From positions 1-64,000 of the forward strand of contig NZ_FZOC01000002.1 of NCBI RefSeq assembly GCF_900188225.1: a stretch of 64,000 bases of DNA, in the 5' to 3' direction. This DNA comes from Humidesulfovibrio mexicanus. GTDB lineage: Bacteria > Desulfobacterota > Desulfovibrionia > Desulfovibrionales > Desulfovibrionaceae. Both the position numbers and the translations under genes were made by a program. Positions 25,867 to 35,569 of this stretch are shown piece after piece. Within the stretch, counting starts at the first letter, position 1; every line of letters starts with the position of its first letter. The notes under the pieces are model-generated. The model saw nothing but the letters and a program-made list of their open reading frames with translations, searched no databases and was not told the origin of the DNA.

Positions 25867-25970
25867 GGCGGCTCTCCCCGTTGCTGTTTCGGCGTCGGCG
25901 GCGCGGAACGATGTTCCAGGATATGGCCTTGACGCCGGAAAGACAATGCGCCCGCACGCTGCGGCCGGGA

Positions 25971-26006
25971 GAACGCAAAAAGGCCCCGGTCGTGCGCCCG
26001 GGGCCT
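25971..26006 (-). terminator. Intrinsic terminator after the chemoreceptor gene
   Basis: AAGGCCCCGG and CCGGGGCCTT arms form a strong stem with a 7-base loop. The minus strand then reads TTTTTGCG. It lies about 75 bases after the chemoreceptor stop. Confidence 0.85.
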
Positions 26007-26080
26007 TGGCGTTGTGAAGCCGTCTGGCGTCAGGCTGTATTGCAGGCGTTGCCCGCGTCCCTGCGTCGTTGCACGGCGCG

Positions 26081-28498
26081 TCATTGCCCGCGCATGGCCT
26101 TGATGATTTCCCTGAGCTCCTTGAAGGAGGTTTCCACGCCCCGGACGTTGGATTCGGACTGCCGCATGGCGAGGTGGTTCTCCTCGGCCATGGCCCCCAC
26201 GCCGCTGGCCGTGCGGGCGATCTGCTCCGTGGCGGCGGACTGTTGTTCCGCGGCGGTGGCGATGCTGGCCACCATGCCGCTGGTGGTGCGGGCCAGTTCG
26301 GCGATCTGCGTCAGCGCGCCATGCGTCTTGTCCGCGCTGGTCACGCTCCGGTTGGCCTCGGCGTCGACCTGCCGGATGGATTGCACGCATTTGCGCGTGC
26401 CGCCCTGGATGGCCGCAATGGCGGTTTCCACTTCCCCGGTTGCGGCCATGGTCTTTTCCGCAAGCTTGCGCACTTCGTCGGCCACCACGGAAAAGCCCCG
26501 GCCCGCGTCCCCGGCCCGGGCCGCCTCGATGGCCGCGTTCAGGGCCAGCAGGTTGGTCTGGTCCGCAATGTCGTTGATGATCTTCATGACGTTGTCGATG
26601 CCGTCGGCCTGCGTGCTGAGCTGCTCCAGGTCGGTCCCCATGGCTTCCACCACGCCTTGCAGCGCCTGTATGGCCCGCATGGATTCGCGCACGACCTCGA
26701 CACCGCTGTCGGCCTGGGTGCGGGTGTCCTCCGCGTTGGACGCGGTCTTGGCGGCGTTGCGCGCGATTTCCTGCACCGTGGCGCTCAACTCGTCGATGGC
26801 CGTGACGGTTTCGAGCAGATGCCCCTTTTGCTGGTCCGTGCGCTCGCTGGACTGGGCGATGTCCTGCGTCAGCGTGCGGATGGAGGCGTCGGTCTCCACG
26901 GACAGGGTTTCGGCGGCGGCGGCGGCCTCCTCGATGCGGCGGTTCTGGGCCTCGATGGCGCGTTGCCTGGCCTTGAGCTCGGTGACGTCGTTCCAGAAGG
27001 TGATGCCGCCAAGCAGCACCCCCTTCTCGTCGCGGATGACCACCACGTCGATGACCATCTCGTAGTCGCGGCCTTTGGGATTGGTGTAGGAAAACGGCAC
27101 GTTGTGGCGCGGTTGTCCGTCGCGGAGCACATCTTCCAAAATAACGTGCCGCGCGGGATCGCCGAAGAGCAGCTTGGCCACGTGCATTCCCTGAACGTCC
27201 TTGGCGTCCCCGCCCAGGCCTGTGACTTCAACCATGCTTTGGCTGCAGTTGCGTACCTTGAGCTCCGTGTCCACCACGACGAAGGGGTTGCGTATGCCGC
27301 CCAGGATGCCCTGCATGAAGCCCATCTCCTCGCGGATTGCCCCGATGATGTGCACGGTCATGTTGCGCAGGGAGTCCGCCAGCATCCCGATTTCGTCGCT
27401 GCGGTTCAGGGTGAGCGTGGCGTCCAGGTCGCCCTGCTCCACGGCCTTGGCGTATTCCGCCACGGTGTTCAGGGGCCGGGTGACCAGGGCGCGGGTCAGC
27501 AGGTAGAGGGCGCAGGCCAGCACGACCAGGAACAGCGCGCCGGACACGGCCAGGACCTTGGCGAAGCGGTCCGCTCCGCTCTTGATTTCCGCCATGGACT
27601 GCGAGGCGCAGAGCAGCCAGCGGTTTTGGATGTTGGCCTCGGGGATGGCGATGGGCTGGGCGAGGTAGCGGATGTCGGCTTCCGCCCCGGCGCTGGCAAC
27701 GAAGTTGTCCTCCCCTGCCGCGAGCCGCTTCAGGTAGCCCGCGTGGTCGCCCAGATCCTTTTTCAGCACCATGGCCTGGTCCGGGTGGGCGATGACCATG
27801 CCCCGGTCGTCCAGGAAGAAGAGGTGCCCCGTCTCGCCGATTTTGGACGTGTTCACGAACATGTCCGAGAATTTGTCCATGCGCGGCGCCAGGATCAGCG
27901 TGCCCACGTGCTCGCCCTGGTCGCGCACGGGGAAGGCGATGACGAAGATGGGGTTGCCCCGCAGCAGGCTTGGGTACACGTCGCTGATGAAATAGTCGCG
28001 GCCTTGCCGGGATTCCTGGATGAAGCGCATCTGCGCGCCGCACTTGCCGATGGTGTTGCCGTTTACCGTGTCGGTGAAGAACGCGCCGTCGCGCACGCTG
28101 CGCGGCTCGCCGTTCACCGTGACGGTGATGGCCCCGCCCCCCGGAACATGGGCGGCAAGGGGGATGTTTTCATAAAACCCGTATGCGTCGTGCACCTTTT
28201 GCAGCAGCGCCTTGGCCGGGGCCGTGGCCGCCGGGTCGGCAGGATTGCGGCAGGCCCGGACCACCTCCGGCGCGTGCGACAGCACCGTGCCGAGCTTGAC
28301 CTGCCCGTCTATCCAGTCGTGCAGGGCCAGGGCCGCGCTCTTGAGGGCGGCGCGGCTGCTTTCTTCGCTGGATTGCGTTTCCTTGCGCGCCTGGTTGCTG
28401 TGCAGGTACAGTCCAAAGCCCGAAAGGAACAGGCAGAGAATGAGGACCACACAGCCGATGTACCGGAAGGAAAGCCGTTTGCTCGCGATTGCCTTCAT
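26081..28498 (-). CDS. Methyl-accepting chemotaxis protein with dCache-like sensor, HAMP and PAS
   Basis: The protein has 805 residues. TM1 is at about 14-32 and TM2 at about 318-340, flanking a ~280-residue periplasmic sensor of dCache type. HAMP follows ([17 protein letters not shown]), then a PAS domain (about 400-510) ending [15 protein letters not shown], then the signalling tip containing [35 protein letters not shown]. Family role: senses a small molecule outside, or redox/heme through PAS, and controls CheA. No conserved C-terminal CheR-tethering pentapeptide is seen. It ends with a strong terminator and starts 40 bases from the TonB-like operon end. Confidence 0.93.
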   Translation of the reverse strand: MKAIASKRLSFRYIGCVVLILCLFLSGFGLYLHSNQARKETQSSEESSRAALKSAALALHDWIDGQVKLGTVLSHAPEVVRACRNPADPAATAPAKALLQKVHDAYGFYENIPLAAHVPGGGAITVTVNGEPRSVRDGAFFTDTVNGNTIGKCGAQMRFIQESRQGRDYFISDVYPSLLRGNPIFVIAFPVRDQGEHVGTLILAPRMDKFSDMFVNTSKIGETGHLFFLDDRGMVIAHPDQAMVLKKDLGDHAGYLKRLAAGEDNFVASAGAEADIRYLAQPIAIPEANIQNRWLLCASQSMAEIKSGADRFAKVLAVSGALFLVVLACALYLLTRALVTRPLNTVAEYAKAVEQGDLDATLTLNRSDEIGMLADSLRNMTVHIIGAIREEMGFMQGILGGIRNPFVVVDTELKVRNCSQSMVEVTGLGGDAKDVQGMHVAKLLFGDPARHVILEDVLRDGQPRHNVPFSYTNPKGRDYEMVIDVVVIRDEKGVLLGGITFWNDVTELKARQRAIEAQNRRIEEAAAAAETLSVETDASIRTLTQDIAQSSERTDQQKGHLLETVTAIDELSATVQEIARNAAKTASNAEDTRTQADSGVEVVRESMRAIQALQGVVEAMGTDLEQLSTQADGIDNVMKIINDIADQTNLLALNAAIEAARAGDAGRGFSVVADEVRKLAEKTMAATGEVETAIAAIQGGTRKCVQSIRQVDAEANRSVTSADKTHGALTQIAELARTTSGMVASIATAAEQQSAATEQIARTASGVGAMAEENHLAMRQSESNVRGVETSFKELREIIKAMRGQ

Positions 28499-28537
28499 GA
28501 TGCTCCCTCTTGAATTGGTCGCATTTTTCGATACTTT

Positions 28538-29065
28538 CTACAGCGAATGCTGATACTTGACGGTCACGGAGATGTGTAGGGGCGCGCTGCCGGTGATCTT
28601 GGGGCGTTTGACCACGCCGCTGGCCGCGTGGATGGCGAGCAGGGCGGTCTGGTCCAGCCGGGCCACGCCCGAGCCGCGCACCAGCCGCAGGTCGGCGAAG
28701 GAGCCGTCCGCCATGATGGTGAAGGCGTAGCTGGCGTTGCCGATCAGGTCTTCCAGCCCCTGGCGGCTTGGCTGGAACTTGCGCTGTTCTATGGCCTTGC
28801 ACACGGAGGCCGTGAACTGGCGGAGCGCCTGCCGTTGTCGGCTCGCCTGGCCCTTTTCCCCCTTGTCCCCGTCCTCGGTCGGATCCGCCGCCTGGCCCAG
28901 GCTCAGGGCATCGCCGCTCGGCATGACGGCCACGTCGAAATCCGCGGGAATGAGGAGCTGCTCGCCGCCGGAACAGGCCTCGGAAGTCCAGCGCAGCTGG
29001 AACAGCAGAACGTGCGCGCACAGCGAGACGGCGACGCAGGCGTTCAGCACCGGACTGGACGTCAT
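28538..29065 (-). CDS. TonB-like energy transducer
   Basis: This 175-residue protein has one N-terminal membrane helix (about 5-22), a short charged linker (about 65-80) and a C-terminal domain resembling TonB/TolA (YAFTIMADGSFADLRLVRGSG). It lacks the long Pro-rich linker of classical TonB, so its reach across the periplasm would be short. The ATG overlaps the ExbD stop by 4 bases. Family role: transmits proton-motive force from ExbB/ExbD to an outer-membrane receptor. No receptor gene is in the window. Confidence 0.75.
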   Translation of the reverse strand: MTSSPVLNACVAVSLCAHVLLFQLRWTSEACSGGEQLLIPADFDVAVMPSGDALSLGQAADPTEDGDKGEKGQASRQRQALRQFTASVCKAIEQRKFQPSRQGLEDLIGNASYAFTIMADGSFADLRLVRGSGVARLDQTALLAIHAASGVVKRPKITGSAPLHISVTVKYQHSL

Positions 29066-29502
29066 TGCGCGTCCCCGTCGATGTTGGCGGGTTGCCCGCT
29101 GGTGCGCGTGGCGATGACCACGTTGCTGAACCCGTGCTTGCGCACCATGTCCACCACGCGCACAAAGACATCCACGTGCGCCTCGGGCTGGGCCTTGAGC
29201 AGGATGCGGCCGGGCTGGCTGGCCGGGGGAAGGCCCGCTGTGCGCTCCAGTATGAAGGAGAGGTCGCGCAGGGTGGCCGGGTTCCCGTCGCAGGAAAGCG
29301 AGCCGTCGGCCGCGAGTTGGATTTCCATGGACTTTCCGGAGACCGGATGCGCGGTTTCCGCATCGGGCAGTTCCATGTCCATGCCGCGGGCGGTGAATAC
29401 CGAGGAAACCACGAAGAAGAGCAGAAGAATGAACACCACGTCCAAGAGGGAGGTGATGTCCGGAGAGGAGGGCTTCGGGGTGCAGCGCTTGAAGGAGATC
29501 AC
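29062..29502 (-). CDS. exbD: ExbD/TolR-family biopolymer transport protein
   Basis: This 146-residue protein starts at GTG 29502, overlapping the ExbB stop as GTGA. The single N-terminal helix carries the functional aspartate in ITSLLDVVFILLLFF. The periplasmic domain ends at the TonB-like gene. Family role: forms the proton channel with ExbB. The position between exbB and tonB-like makes ExbD likelier than TolR. Confidence 0.88.
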   Translation of the reverse strand: MISFKRCTPKPSSPDITSLLDVVFILLLFFVVSSVFTARGMDMELPDAETAHPVSGKSMEIQLAADGSLSCDGNPATLRDLSFILERTAGLPPASQPGRILLKAQPEAHVDVFVRVVDMVRKHGFSNVVIATRTSGQPANIDGDAQ

Positions 29503-30101
29503 GCTTTCGGCTCCGGCGGCTCCACCTCCAGAAGCAGCGCCGCGGCCCGCTGCATGGCGAAGGCCGTTTTTTCGTGCTGGCGCAGGAACCAGCGGTGGGC
29601 CAACAGCGCCGGTATGGCGATGCACAGCCCCGCCCCGGTGGTCAGCAGGGCCTGCCAGATGCCGCCCGCCAGCATGGTGATGTCCACGTTGCCGGAGCTC
29701 GCCAGTTTGGAGAAGGCCGAGATCATGCCCGCGACCGTGCCCAGCAGGCCGATGAGGGGCGCCGCCGAGGCCGCGGTGGAGAGGAAGTCCAGGCGACGGC
29801 TCAGGGAGAACAGGGCTTCCTCTCCGGCAAGCTGGGCGTGCGCCTCGCGTTGGCGCGCCGTGCCCGGCGCAAGCAGCGCGACGAAGTATGCGGCGAAAAA
29901 GGGCGCGCTGTCCTGAACCAGGGCGAGCGAATCCCGTGTGTTGCCCTGGCGCAGCATCTCCAGAATGGAGGAGAGGCTGTCGCGGTCCGGGAAATGCGTG
30001 GTGGTGAATACCACGAAACGTTCGGCCATGACGGCGAGGGTCGCCACGGAAAGCGCGAGAAGCGGCCACATCAGCGGGCCGCCTTGCTGGAACAGGTTCA
30101 T
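29499..30101 (-). CDS. exbB: ExbB/TolQ/MotA-family proton channel protein
   Basis: This 200-residue protein starts at ATG 30101 with AGGAGG 7 bases upstream and overlaps the preceding stop as ATGA. It has three helices: one near the N-terminus and two in the C-terminal half (PLIGLLGTVAGMISAF and IWQALLTTGAGLCIAIPALLA). The conserved GLLGTVAGM is the family signature. Family role: stator of the ExbB/ExbD motor. Confidence 0.9.
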   Translation of the reverse strand: MNLFQQGGPLMWPLLALSVATLAVMAERFVVFTTTHFPDRDSLSSILEMLRQGNTRDSLALVQDSAPFFAAYFVALLAPGTARQREAHAQLAGEEALFSLSRRLDFLSTAASAAPLIGLLGTVAGMISAFSKLASSGNVDITMLAGGIWQALLTTGAGLCIAIPALLAHRWFLRQHEKTAFAMQRAAALLLEVEPPEPKA

Positions 30102-31921
30102 GCGCACGCCTCCTGAAGCGCCTCAAGGGGGGACAGGTCCATGTCCTTGCCAATGGCGACCAGGAAGGACTGATCGTCGAACGGCTTGCCAAGACTGGAG
30201 AACTCATGCCTTCCCGCGACATATTGCACCACCTGGGCGTGTTCGAGCCCGGCTATGGCCACAATGCCCTTGAGCCGGAACACGCCGCAGGGGAGCAGGC
30301 GCTCCATGGTCTGGACCAGGACATCCCTGTCCAGCGGGACGCCAAAGGCGAAGCGCCTGGAGGTGAACCCCTCCATGGCGTGGGTGTGGTGCGCATGGCC
30401 GCACTGTCCTGGCGGCGGTTCGGGAAGATTCCGGTCAAAGGGGTCGGAGTCGTAGAGCGTCGCCGGATTGATGGCTCCGTATTCGGTTTCGGCCACAAGC
30501 GCACGGGCGTTCAGGGCGCGGATGCGCCCGGCGAGGCGGACGCGCTCCTGTTCGGAAACCAGGTCGCACTTGTTCAGCAGGATGATGTCCGCGGCCTTGA
30601 TCTGGTCCGTGGCGATGTCGCTGGTGTCCAGCAGCAGGGGCGCGTTGACCGCGTCCACCAGGGTGGTGATGGAGTCCAGCCGCACCAGGGGGCGAAGGGT
30701 GTTGATTTCCCTGAGTATGTTGAATGGGTTGGCCAGCCCTGTGCTTTCCAGCACAATGACCTTGGGGCTGAACCGGGCCGTGAGTTGCTCGATGCCGCGG
30801 GAAAGGTTGCCGGCCAGGGTGCAGCACACGCAGCCCTCGTCCATTTCCACGATGGAGTCGTCGCCTTCCAGAAGCTTGCCGTCCACCCCGGTCTGGCCCA
30901 CCTCGTTCTGGATGATGGCCACCAGTTCGTCGCGCGAGGCGTGATACTCCAGCAGCTGGTTCAGGAAGGTGGTCTTGCCCGAGCCCAGGAACCCGCTCAG
31001 GACGATGAGCCTGGGCCGGGTGTCGAAGGCGAAGGCGCACTCCTCCTCCGTTCTCAGGGAGGGGAGGTCGTGGATTTTCCAGAGCAGGGCCGAGGCGATG
31101 GCGTGCGGCATGTCTCCGGTCTGGTCCGGGGTACGCGTGTCCTCCCGGCGGAGCGGGAGCAGAAGCTCGCAGGCGGCCGCATCGTCGCCCCAGGCGAGGC
31201 TGTGGGTGATGTCGGCGCAGTGCCCGCCGCTGTGGACGCGCCGACCGTCCCGTGTGTAGCCGGGGATGGCGGAGGGGGCCTCCTCCCGGCCGTAGCGCGC
31301 GGGGCGCTCGCCCAGGCTGTTGGACATGGCCGCGCAGAGAACCAGGAACAGATCCATGGCGATGTCCTGGGCGGGGATGTCCTCTTCGGGTTCTCCCGGA
31401 GCGACGAGCCAGTCTCCGGAGTCCGTGGCCACGCCGTCCATGGCGATGCAGGCCTTGCGATCGAAGGCGCGGAGCTGGAGCGCCATGGCGCTTTCGTCGC
31501 GGTGGAAAAGGATGCGGGCCGCTCCGAGGCGAAACGGAGCGGCCCAGTCCGGCGCGGCCGAGAAGGCGCGGACCCGATCCAGATAATCGGGTTGCGCAGT
31601 GGCGAGGTGTGCGGCCAGGGACATGCGTTCCAGGAGCGCTTCATCGGCCGCCGGGAAATAGTACAGGCCCAATACGGCGGTCCGCATGTCCTGGTCTTGT
31701 CCGCCCGCTTCCGCGCCCAGGCCGTATATGCCGGGCCGACTGCGCAGCCGCATGGTCCAGGCGAGGTTCGCCCTGGAGCACACGGCCATGCCTTTCCAGC
31801 CGACAAGGCGCATGAATTCGTCGTGGCGCGAGGCGGCGAGCAGGCTGTTCATGAGCAGGCCCGGCGTGTTCACGGGCTGGCCTTTGGCGCGCAGGGGGGG
31901 GAGCAGTGCGGAAAGATTCAT
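30098..31921 (-). CDS. G3E GTPase (CobW/metallochaperone family) with a long N-terminal extension
   Basis: This 607-residue protein is about twice the usual length. Residues 1-300 are an unrecognised domain. From 306 the G3E GTPase begins: Walker A GFLGSGKT at 310-317, the metal-binding CVCC at 364-367, Walker B-like VIVLESTGLANP, and NKCD for guanine. A His-rich stretch (CGHAHHTH) precedes a CobW-C-like end. The CxCC motif is the hallmark of zinc/cobalt/nickel chaperones such as CobW, ZNG1 and HypB relatives. The gene overlaps exbB by 4 bases, so a metal chaperone is made together with a TonB-type motor. Metal identity unknown. Confidence 0.82.
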   Translation of the reverse strand: MNLSALLPPLRAKGQPVNTPGLLMNSLLAASRHDEFMRLVGWKGMAVCSRANLAWTMRLRSRPGIYGLGAEAGGQDQDMRTAVLGLYYFPAADEALLERMSLAAHLATAQPDYLDRVRAFSAAPDWAAPFRLGAARILFHRDESAMALQLRAFDRKACIAMDGVATDSGDWLVAPGEPEEDIPAQDIAMDLFLVLCAAMSNSLGERPARYGREEAPSAIPGYTRDGRRVHSGGHCADITHSLAWGDDAAACELLLPLRREDTRTPDQTGDMPHAIASALLWKIHDLPSLRTEEECAFAFDTRPRLIVLSGFLGSGKTTFLNQLLEYHASRDELVAIIQNEVGQTGVDGKLLEGDDSIVEMDEGCVCCTLAGNLSRGIEQLTARFSPKVIVLESTGLANPFNILREINTLRPLVRLDSITTLVDAVNAPLLLDTSDIATDQIKAADIILLNKCDLVSEQERVRLAGRIRALNARALVAETEYGAINPATLYDSDPFDRNLPEPPPGQCGHAHHTHAMEGFTSRRFAFGVPLDRDVLVQTMERLLPCGVFRLKGIVAIAGLEHAQVVQYVAGRHEFSSLGKPFDDQSFLVAIGKDMDLSPLEALQEACA

Positions 31922-31944
31922 GTGTGACGACCCGTGGTGCGCGC

Positions 31945-31962
31945 CCGGCCCCGAAGGGCCGG
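31945..31962. other. Stable tetraloop hairpin between the metallo-hydrolase and GTPase genes
   Basis: CCGGCCC and GGGCCGG arms close a four-base loop (CGAA on plus, TTCG on minus). There is no T-run after it on either strand, so it may be a weak terminator or an mRNA-stabilising element behind the operon ending at 31983. Confidence 0.45.
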
Positions 31963-31982
31963 ACGCTAGGATGGGGGGGAGA

Positions 31983-33149
31983 TCAGCCGAAGGTTATCTT
32001 GTCGCCGTTGCCGAGGTAGTCCGGCGAGGAGGAGCGGAACCGGGCGGTGCCGCGCACCACGGGGTAGCCCGCCTCGATGAACTTCTTGGCCGTGAGGTGG
32101 CCGGTGCAATGGTTGCAACCGATGCGCTCGAAGCCCCATTTGCCGAGGGAGATGACCAGGTCGTCGTACTTCGGATCCCAGTCCTCGAAGGGCGAGATGT
32201 GCAGGCCCCCGTAAATGCCGTAGAACTTGTCGTTGTCGTACTTGAGGCTGGTGTAGGCGAGGTCCGCGAACTGGAGAATGCCCTGGTGGTTGCAGCCGGA
32301 GATGAGCACCAATCCCTTGTCCTTGACGTTGAAGGCCAGGGAGGTCTCGCCGAACACGCGGTTGATGATGGGCACATCGAACTTGAGCACGGCCATGCCC
32401 GGAATGATCGGGGTTATGGTCTTGTCCAGGATGACCGGGGCGCCCTTGTACCCGCTGTCCTTCACGTACTGGAGGCCTTCCTTGTAGAAGCCGTTGTGCA
32501 GGTACAGGGGAATGCGGTTGTCGTACTTCATGGTGACGGGCAGTCCCCAGAAGTGGTCCCAGTGCTCGTGGGAAATGAACAGGGCCTCGATTTCGCGGTT
32601 GCGCAGCATCTGGTCGATGCCCTCGCGCTTGAAGCAGGCGTCCATCCATTCGTACGACCAGCCGGTGTCCAGCAGGTACTTGCGCACGGTGCCGTCCAGG
32701 GCCTCCACCTCAAGCAGGCAGGAGAAGCCGCCCGGATTGTCCGGGTGCAGGGACAGCTTCTTCTGGATTTCCCAGGCCTTTTCCAGGTGGTGGGGCAGCA
32801 GGTCCTTGATGGTGCTGATGCCTTCCTCGTAGGAGCCCTTGGCCGAGCCCTTGCCGTTGGCCATGGGCGCCCAGTTCAGGGTGTACTGGTTCACCAGCAG
32901 GCCGCCGGCCTCGTTGATGTCGCCGATGAGGTGGGCGTTGTTGAACCAGCTGGTTTCCGAGATGTTGGTCACGCGCACGCTGCGGCAGGTTCCGAAGTCC
33001 TGCGGGGTGCGCTTCTTTTCCGGAAGGCGGGCGTAGGCCCAGGGGGTGTACGAGTACATGCCCATGCTCGCGAACGCCCCGGCCACCAAACCCGTGGCCG
33101 CGCCCTTCACGAAGTCGCGCCTGCTTATCGTCTTCTTTTCGTCGCTCAT
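31983..33149 (-). CDS. Tat-exported metallo-beta-lactamase-fold hydrolase (COG1237-like)
   Basis: The protein has 388 residues. The twin-arginine signal is SRRDF at 9-13, with a hydrophobic core and processing near ARLPEKK. The metal site HEHWDH is at 194-199; further ligands are likely in ISGCNHQG and in the late GCNHCTGH. These late motifs resemble the 7,8-dihydropterin-ribofuranosyl-aminobenzene phosphate synthase-like (COG1237) group. That group is cytoplasmic, while this one is exported folded and presumably metal-loaded. It is the last gene of a GntR-led operon. Substrate unknown. Confidence 0.8.
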   Translation of the reverse strand: MSDEKKTISRRDFVKGAATGLVAGAFASMGMYSYTPWAYARLPEKKRTPQDFGTCRSVRVTNISETSWFNNAHLIGDINEAGGLLVNQYTLNWAPMANGKGSAKGSYEEGISTIKDLLPHHLEKAWEIQKKLSLHPDNPGGFSCLLEVEALDGTVRKYLLDTGWSYEWMDACFKREGIDQMLRNREIEALFISHEHWDHFWGLPVTMKYDNRIPLYLHNGFYKEGLQYVKDSGYKGAPVILDKTITPIIPGMAVLKFDVPIINRVFGETSLAFNVKDKGLVLISGCNHQGILQFADLAYTSLKYDNDKFYGIYGGLHISPFEDWDPKYDDLVISLGKWGFERIGCNHCTGHLTAKKFIEAGYPVVRGTARFRSSSPDYLGNGDKITFG

Positions 33150-33173
33150 TGCTTCTTCTCCTCCTTCCCGCGC

Positions 33174-34577
33174 TTATTCGATGATGGTGATGTTGGCGCC
33201 GACCCAGGGCAGGACGTTGATGATGGCGAAGTAGAGCAGCGCACCGGCGGCCAGGCCGATGGCCAGGCCCTTGGCCAGACCCGCGGTCCACTTCACGTCG
33301 CTGGCCACAACTTCCTCCTTCACCTCTTCAAGCTCGGCCTCGGTCTTGGGCACGGCCTTCCAGCCCGGCCAGCCGTCCATGAACCAGACGTTGATCAGGA
33401 AGATGTTGATCAGCCAGATCATGGGAATCATGGGGAACTGCTGCGGGTGCGAGAAGCCCTTCTGCGTGCCCAGGAACAGGTGCGAGGTCTTGTAGTAGAC
33501 GACGTAGAGCACAACGGCCATGGCGGCGGTAAGCAGGGTGCGGATGCAGACGTTGACCGGGCGGCTGAACTTGTTCGGCCAGTTGTTGCAGTAGAAGGTC
33601 AGGAACAGGGTGGGCACCAGCCAGAAGATGGCCATTTCGCCCACGTGCAGCCAGCGCCAGTCCGGGGCGGCAAGGCGGCGGGTGCCGCGGATGGTCTCGC
33701 CCCAGACAAGGTCCTGGGCGTAGTAGAGGAAGAAGCACAGGGCCACGGCGATGCCCAGGATGCCGAAGAAGGAGGCGGTGCGGCGCAGGCCGTCGTGCTT
33801 GATGAGGTTGAAGGGGTAGCGCTGCCAAATGGTCTCATAGAGCCAGACCACCACGGTGCCGCACATGATCCAGGCGATGTGGAAGTTGCCGGAGACCGTG
33901 TTGGCGAAGTCTTCCCAATAAGGCGGGCAGATGGCCGCGAACTTCTGCCAGGGGTAGAAGAGGATGGCCATGTGCGAGTGCATGGTCACGAAGTAGACGA
34001 TCATGCTGATGAAGAAGGTCACCACCGCGATGGTGATGCCCCGCGCGGGCTGGCCGAGCTTTTGCCAGGGCGCGTTCTCGCAGGCCACAACCCAGCTGGG
34101 CGCCAGCCAGGACGCGATGGCCGCGAACATCATGATGGCCTCGGCCGCGTATTCCTCGGCGTAGAAGTCCGTGATGCCCATGCCGATGAGTCGGCTTGGC
34201 GAGAAGTAGGCGATGCCGAAGTTGCCAAGGATTTCAATGAAGAAGCCCTTGATCAACAGGACCATGGCCGCAACGCTCACCAGCGTGAGCACCGCGCCCT
34301 TGACGAGTGGATGTGTTTTGTTGAGCCAGGTTCTTTTGAAGGGCCAGAAATCGAAAATGTACGCCAGCCAGATGAACAGGATGAGGAGCCAGCGGCAGAC
34401 CATGTAGCCCACGTAGGGGGTGTACATGCGCATCAGGCCGCGGGGGTCCTGGAATATCCACCAGGTGACGTAGAAGAACGCCATGATGATGACGCTGTTG
34501 ACCAGTGCCGGTATGGGGCCGTTCCAGCGCTTTACCAGTTTCCGGCTTTCAAGGTAGCTCACGCTACTGTTGTCCAT
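33174..34577 (-). CDS. Unrecognised multi-pass membrane protein
   Basis: This 467-residue protein with about ten helices starts at ATG 34577, preceded by AAGGAG at 7 bases. Longer in-frame starts lack a ribosome site. Histidines lie at membrane edges (MHSHMAILFYPW, NFHIAWIM, WRWLHVGEMAIFW), which could bind heme or metal but could be structural. A Glu-rich cytoplasmic loop (about 415-430) precedes the last helix. I do not recognise the family. It sits between a Tat-exported hydrolase (24 bases downstream) and a small RR-containing protein (35 bases upstream), so the three probably form one unit. Confidence 0.7.
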   Translation of the reverse strand: MDNSSVSYLESRKLVKRWNGPIPALVNSVIIMAFFYVTWWIFQDPRGLMRMYTPYVGYMVCRWLLILFIWLAYIFDFWPFKRTWLNKTHPLVKGAVLTLVSVAAMVLLIKGFFIEILGNFGIAYFSPSRLIGMGITDFYAEEYAAEAIMMFAAIASWLAPSWVVACENAPWQKLGQPARGITIAVVTFFISMIVYFVTMHSHMAILFYPWQKFAAICPPYWEDFANTVSGNFHIAWIMCGTVVVWLYETIWQRYPFNLIKHDGLRRTASFFGILGIAVALCFFLYYAQDLVWGETIRGTRRLAAPDWRWLHVGEMAIFWLVPTLFLTFYCNNWPNKFSRPVNVCIRTLLTAAMAVVLYVVYYKTSHLFLGTQKGFSHPQQFPMIPMIWLINIFLINVWFMDGWPGWKAVPKTEAELEEVKEEVVASDVKWTAGLAKGLAIGLAAGALLYFAIINVLPWVGANITIIE

Positions 34578-34612
34578 GCTGCAACTCCTTGGCGAGTTCC
34601 CAGTGAGGATGA

Positions 34613-34861
34613 TCAGGCCTCGCTGTCCAACCGCTCTTGCTTCTGAGGTGGGGTTTGCGGTTCCGGGTCCGGAACCAGTTCCTTCAATTGCCCGGGCGTC
34701 ATCGTTGCCGGATCGATCCCCATGGCCATGGCGCGGAGGAAGCGCTCGTTCTCGGTCAGCCTGATCCGCGCGGGATGTTCCGGCCGACTCGATGTCTTCT
34801 CCGCATCCACCGCCTGACCCAAGAAGGGAACGAAACGGCAAAAGAACTCTCTTCGGTTCAT
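34613..34861 (-). CDS. Small protein with an N-terminal twin-arginine-like motif
   Basis: This 82-residue protein starts MNRREFFCRFVPFLG, which resembles a Tat motif but has only a short hydrophobic stretch. It may therefore be a small membrane- or partner-associated protein rather than a secreted one. The rest is charged and Pro-rich. It lies 4 bases after the GntR regulator stop and 35 bases before the membrane-protein start. No family recognised. The tight spacing supports a real gene. Confidence 0.6.
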   Translation of the reverse strand: MNRREFFCRFVPFLGQAVDAEKTSSRPEHPARIRLTENERFLRAMAMGIDPATMTPGQLKELVPDPEPQTPPQKQERLDSEA

Positions 34862-34865
34862 GGGT

Positions 34866-35567
34866 TCACCGTGTGGTTTCGTTGCCCGGCCATTCCCCGG
34901 GCAGCACCATTGCTGCAAAGGCATCCATACATTTCGCGGCCAGCGTCTGGGCCTCCTCGGCCCTGGCGCTTTTCAGCGCGTTGAAAAGCTCAACGTGGTA
35001 CTCGAACAGGAAACCGGTCCGGGCTTCGGCAAGACCAATGCCCGCATCGTCCAGGTTGTGGGCCGCCGCCTGGAGCTCCTCCAGAAGCAGGATCAGGTAG
35101 TCGTTGGCCGAGACCCGTGCCAGGGTGAGGAAGAAACCGATGTAGATGCGGCTGAAGGCGGCGATGTCGAAATTGACGATGGCTTCGCCCAGGCGCGCCG
35201 TGATGTTTTCAAGATCAGCCACGGCCACGGGCGACAGGCGCGCGGCCTGCTCGCGCGCCAGGCCGGGAAGCACCAGGGCCAGGGTGTCCAGAATCTGCCG
35301 CGTGGCGGTTTGCGACCTGCGCCTGCGCAGCTGCTCCCAGCTGATGCGGCCTTCCTTGCTCTTGAGGTAGCAGCCGCTCTTCTGGCGGATCTCCACATAG
35401 CCCATGGTCTCAAGGTTGCAGAGCACCTCGCGGATGGTGTTGCGGCTGGTCTCGAACAGTTCCGCAAGACGGCGTTCGCCGGGCAGGCGATCGCCCACGG
35501 AAAAGGAGGAGCCCTTGAGCATGTCCGCGACCCGTTTGCAAAGAATGGGACGTTGTGCTGATGCCAT
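34866..35567 (-). CDS. GntR-family transcription regulator, FadR-like
   Basis: The protein is 233 residues from ATG 35567. The winged helix-turn-helix (about 10-75) includes VGDRLPGERRLAELFETSRNTIREVL, a clear GntR signature; an all-helical FCD-like ligand domain follows. The start is chosen over longer in-frame ones because a CTGGT-N3-ACCAG operator sits 3 bases upstream, so repressor binding would block its own translation start and transcription. It heads an operon of four genes. FadR-type regulators respond to acyl-CoA or small organic acids; the ligand here is unknown. Confidence 0.85.
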   Translation of the reverse strand: MASAQRPILCKRVADMLKGSSFSVGDRLPGERRLAELFETSRNTIREVLCNLETMGYVEIRQKSGCYLKSKEGRISWEQLRRRRSQTATRQILDTLALVLPGLAREQAARLSPVAVADLENITARLGEAIVNFDIAAFSRIYIGFFLTLARVSANDYLILLLEELQAAAHNLDDAGIGLAEARTGFLFEYHVELFNALKSARAEEAQTLAAKCMDAFAAMVLPGEWPGNETTR

Positions 35568-35569
35568 AT

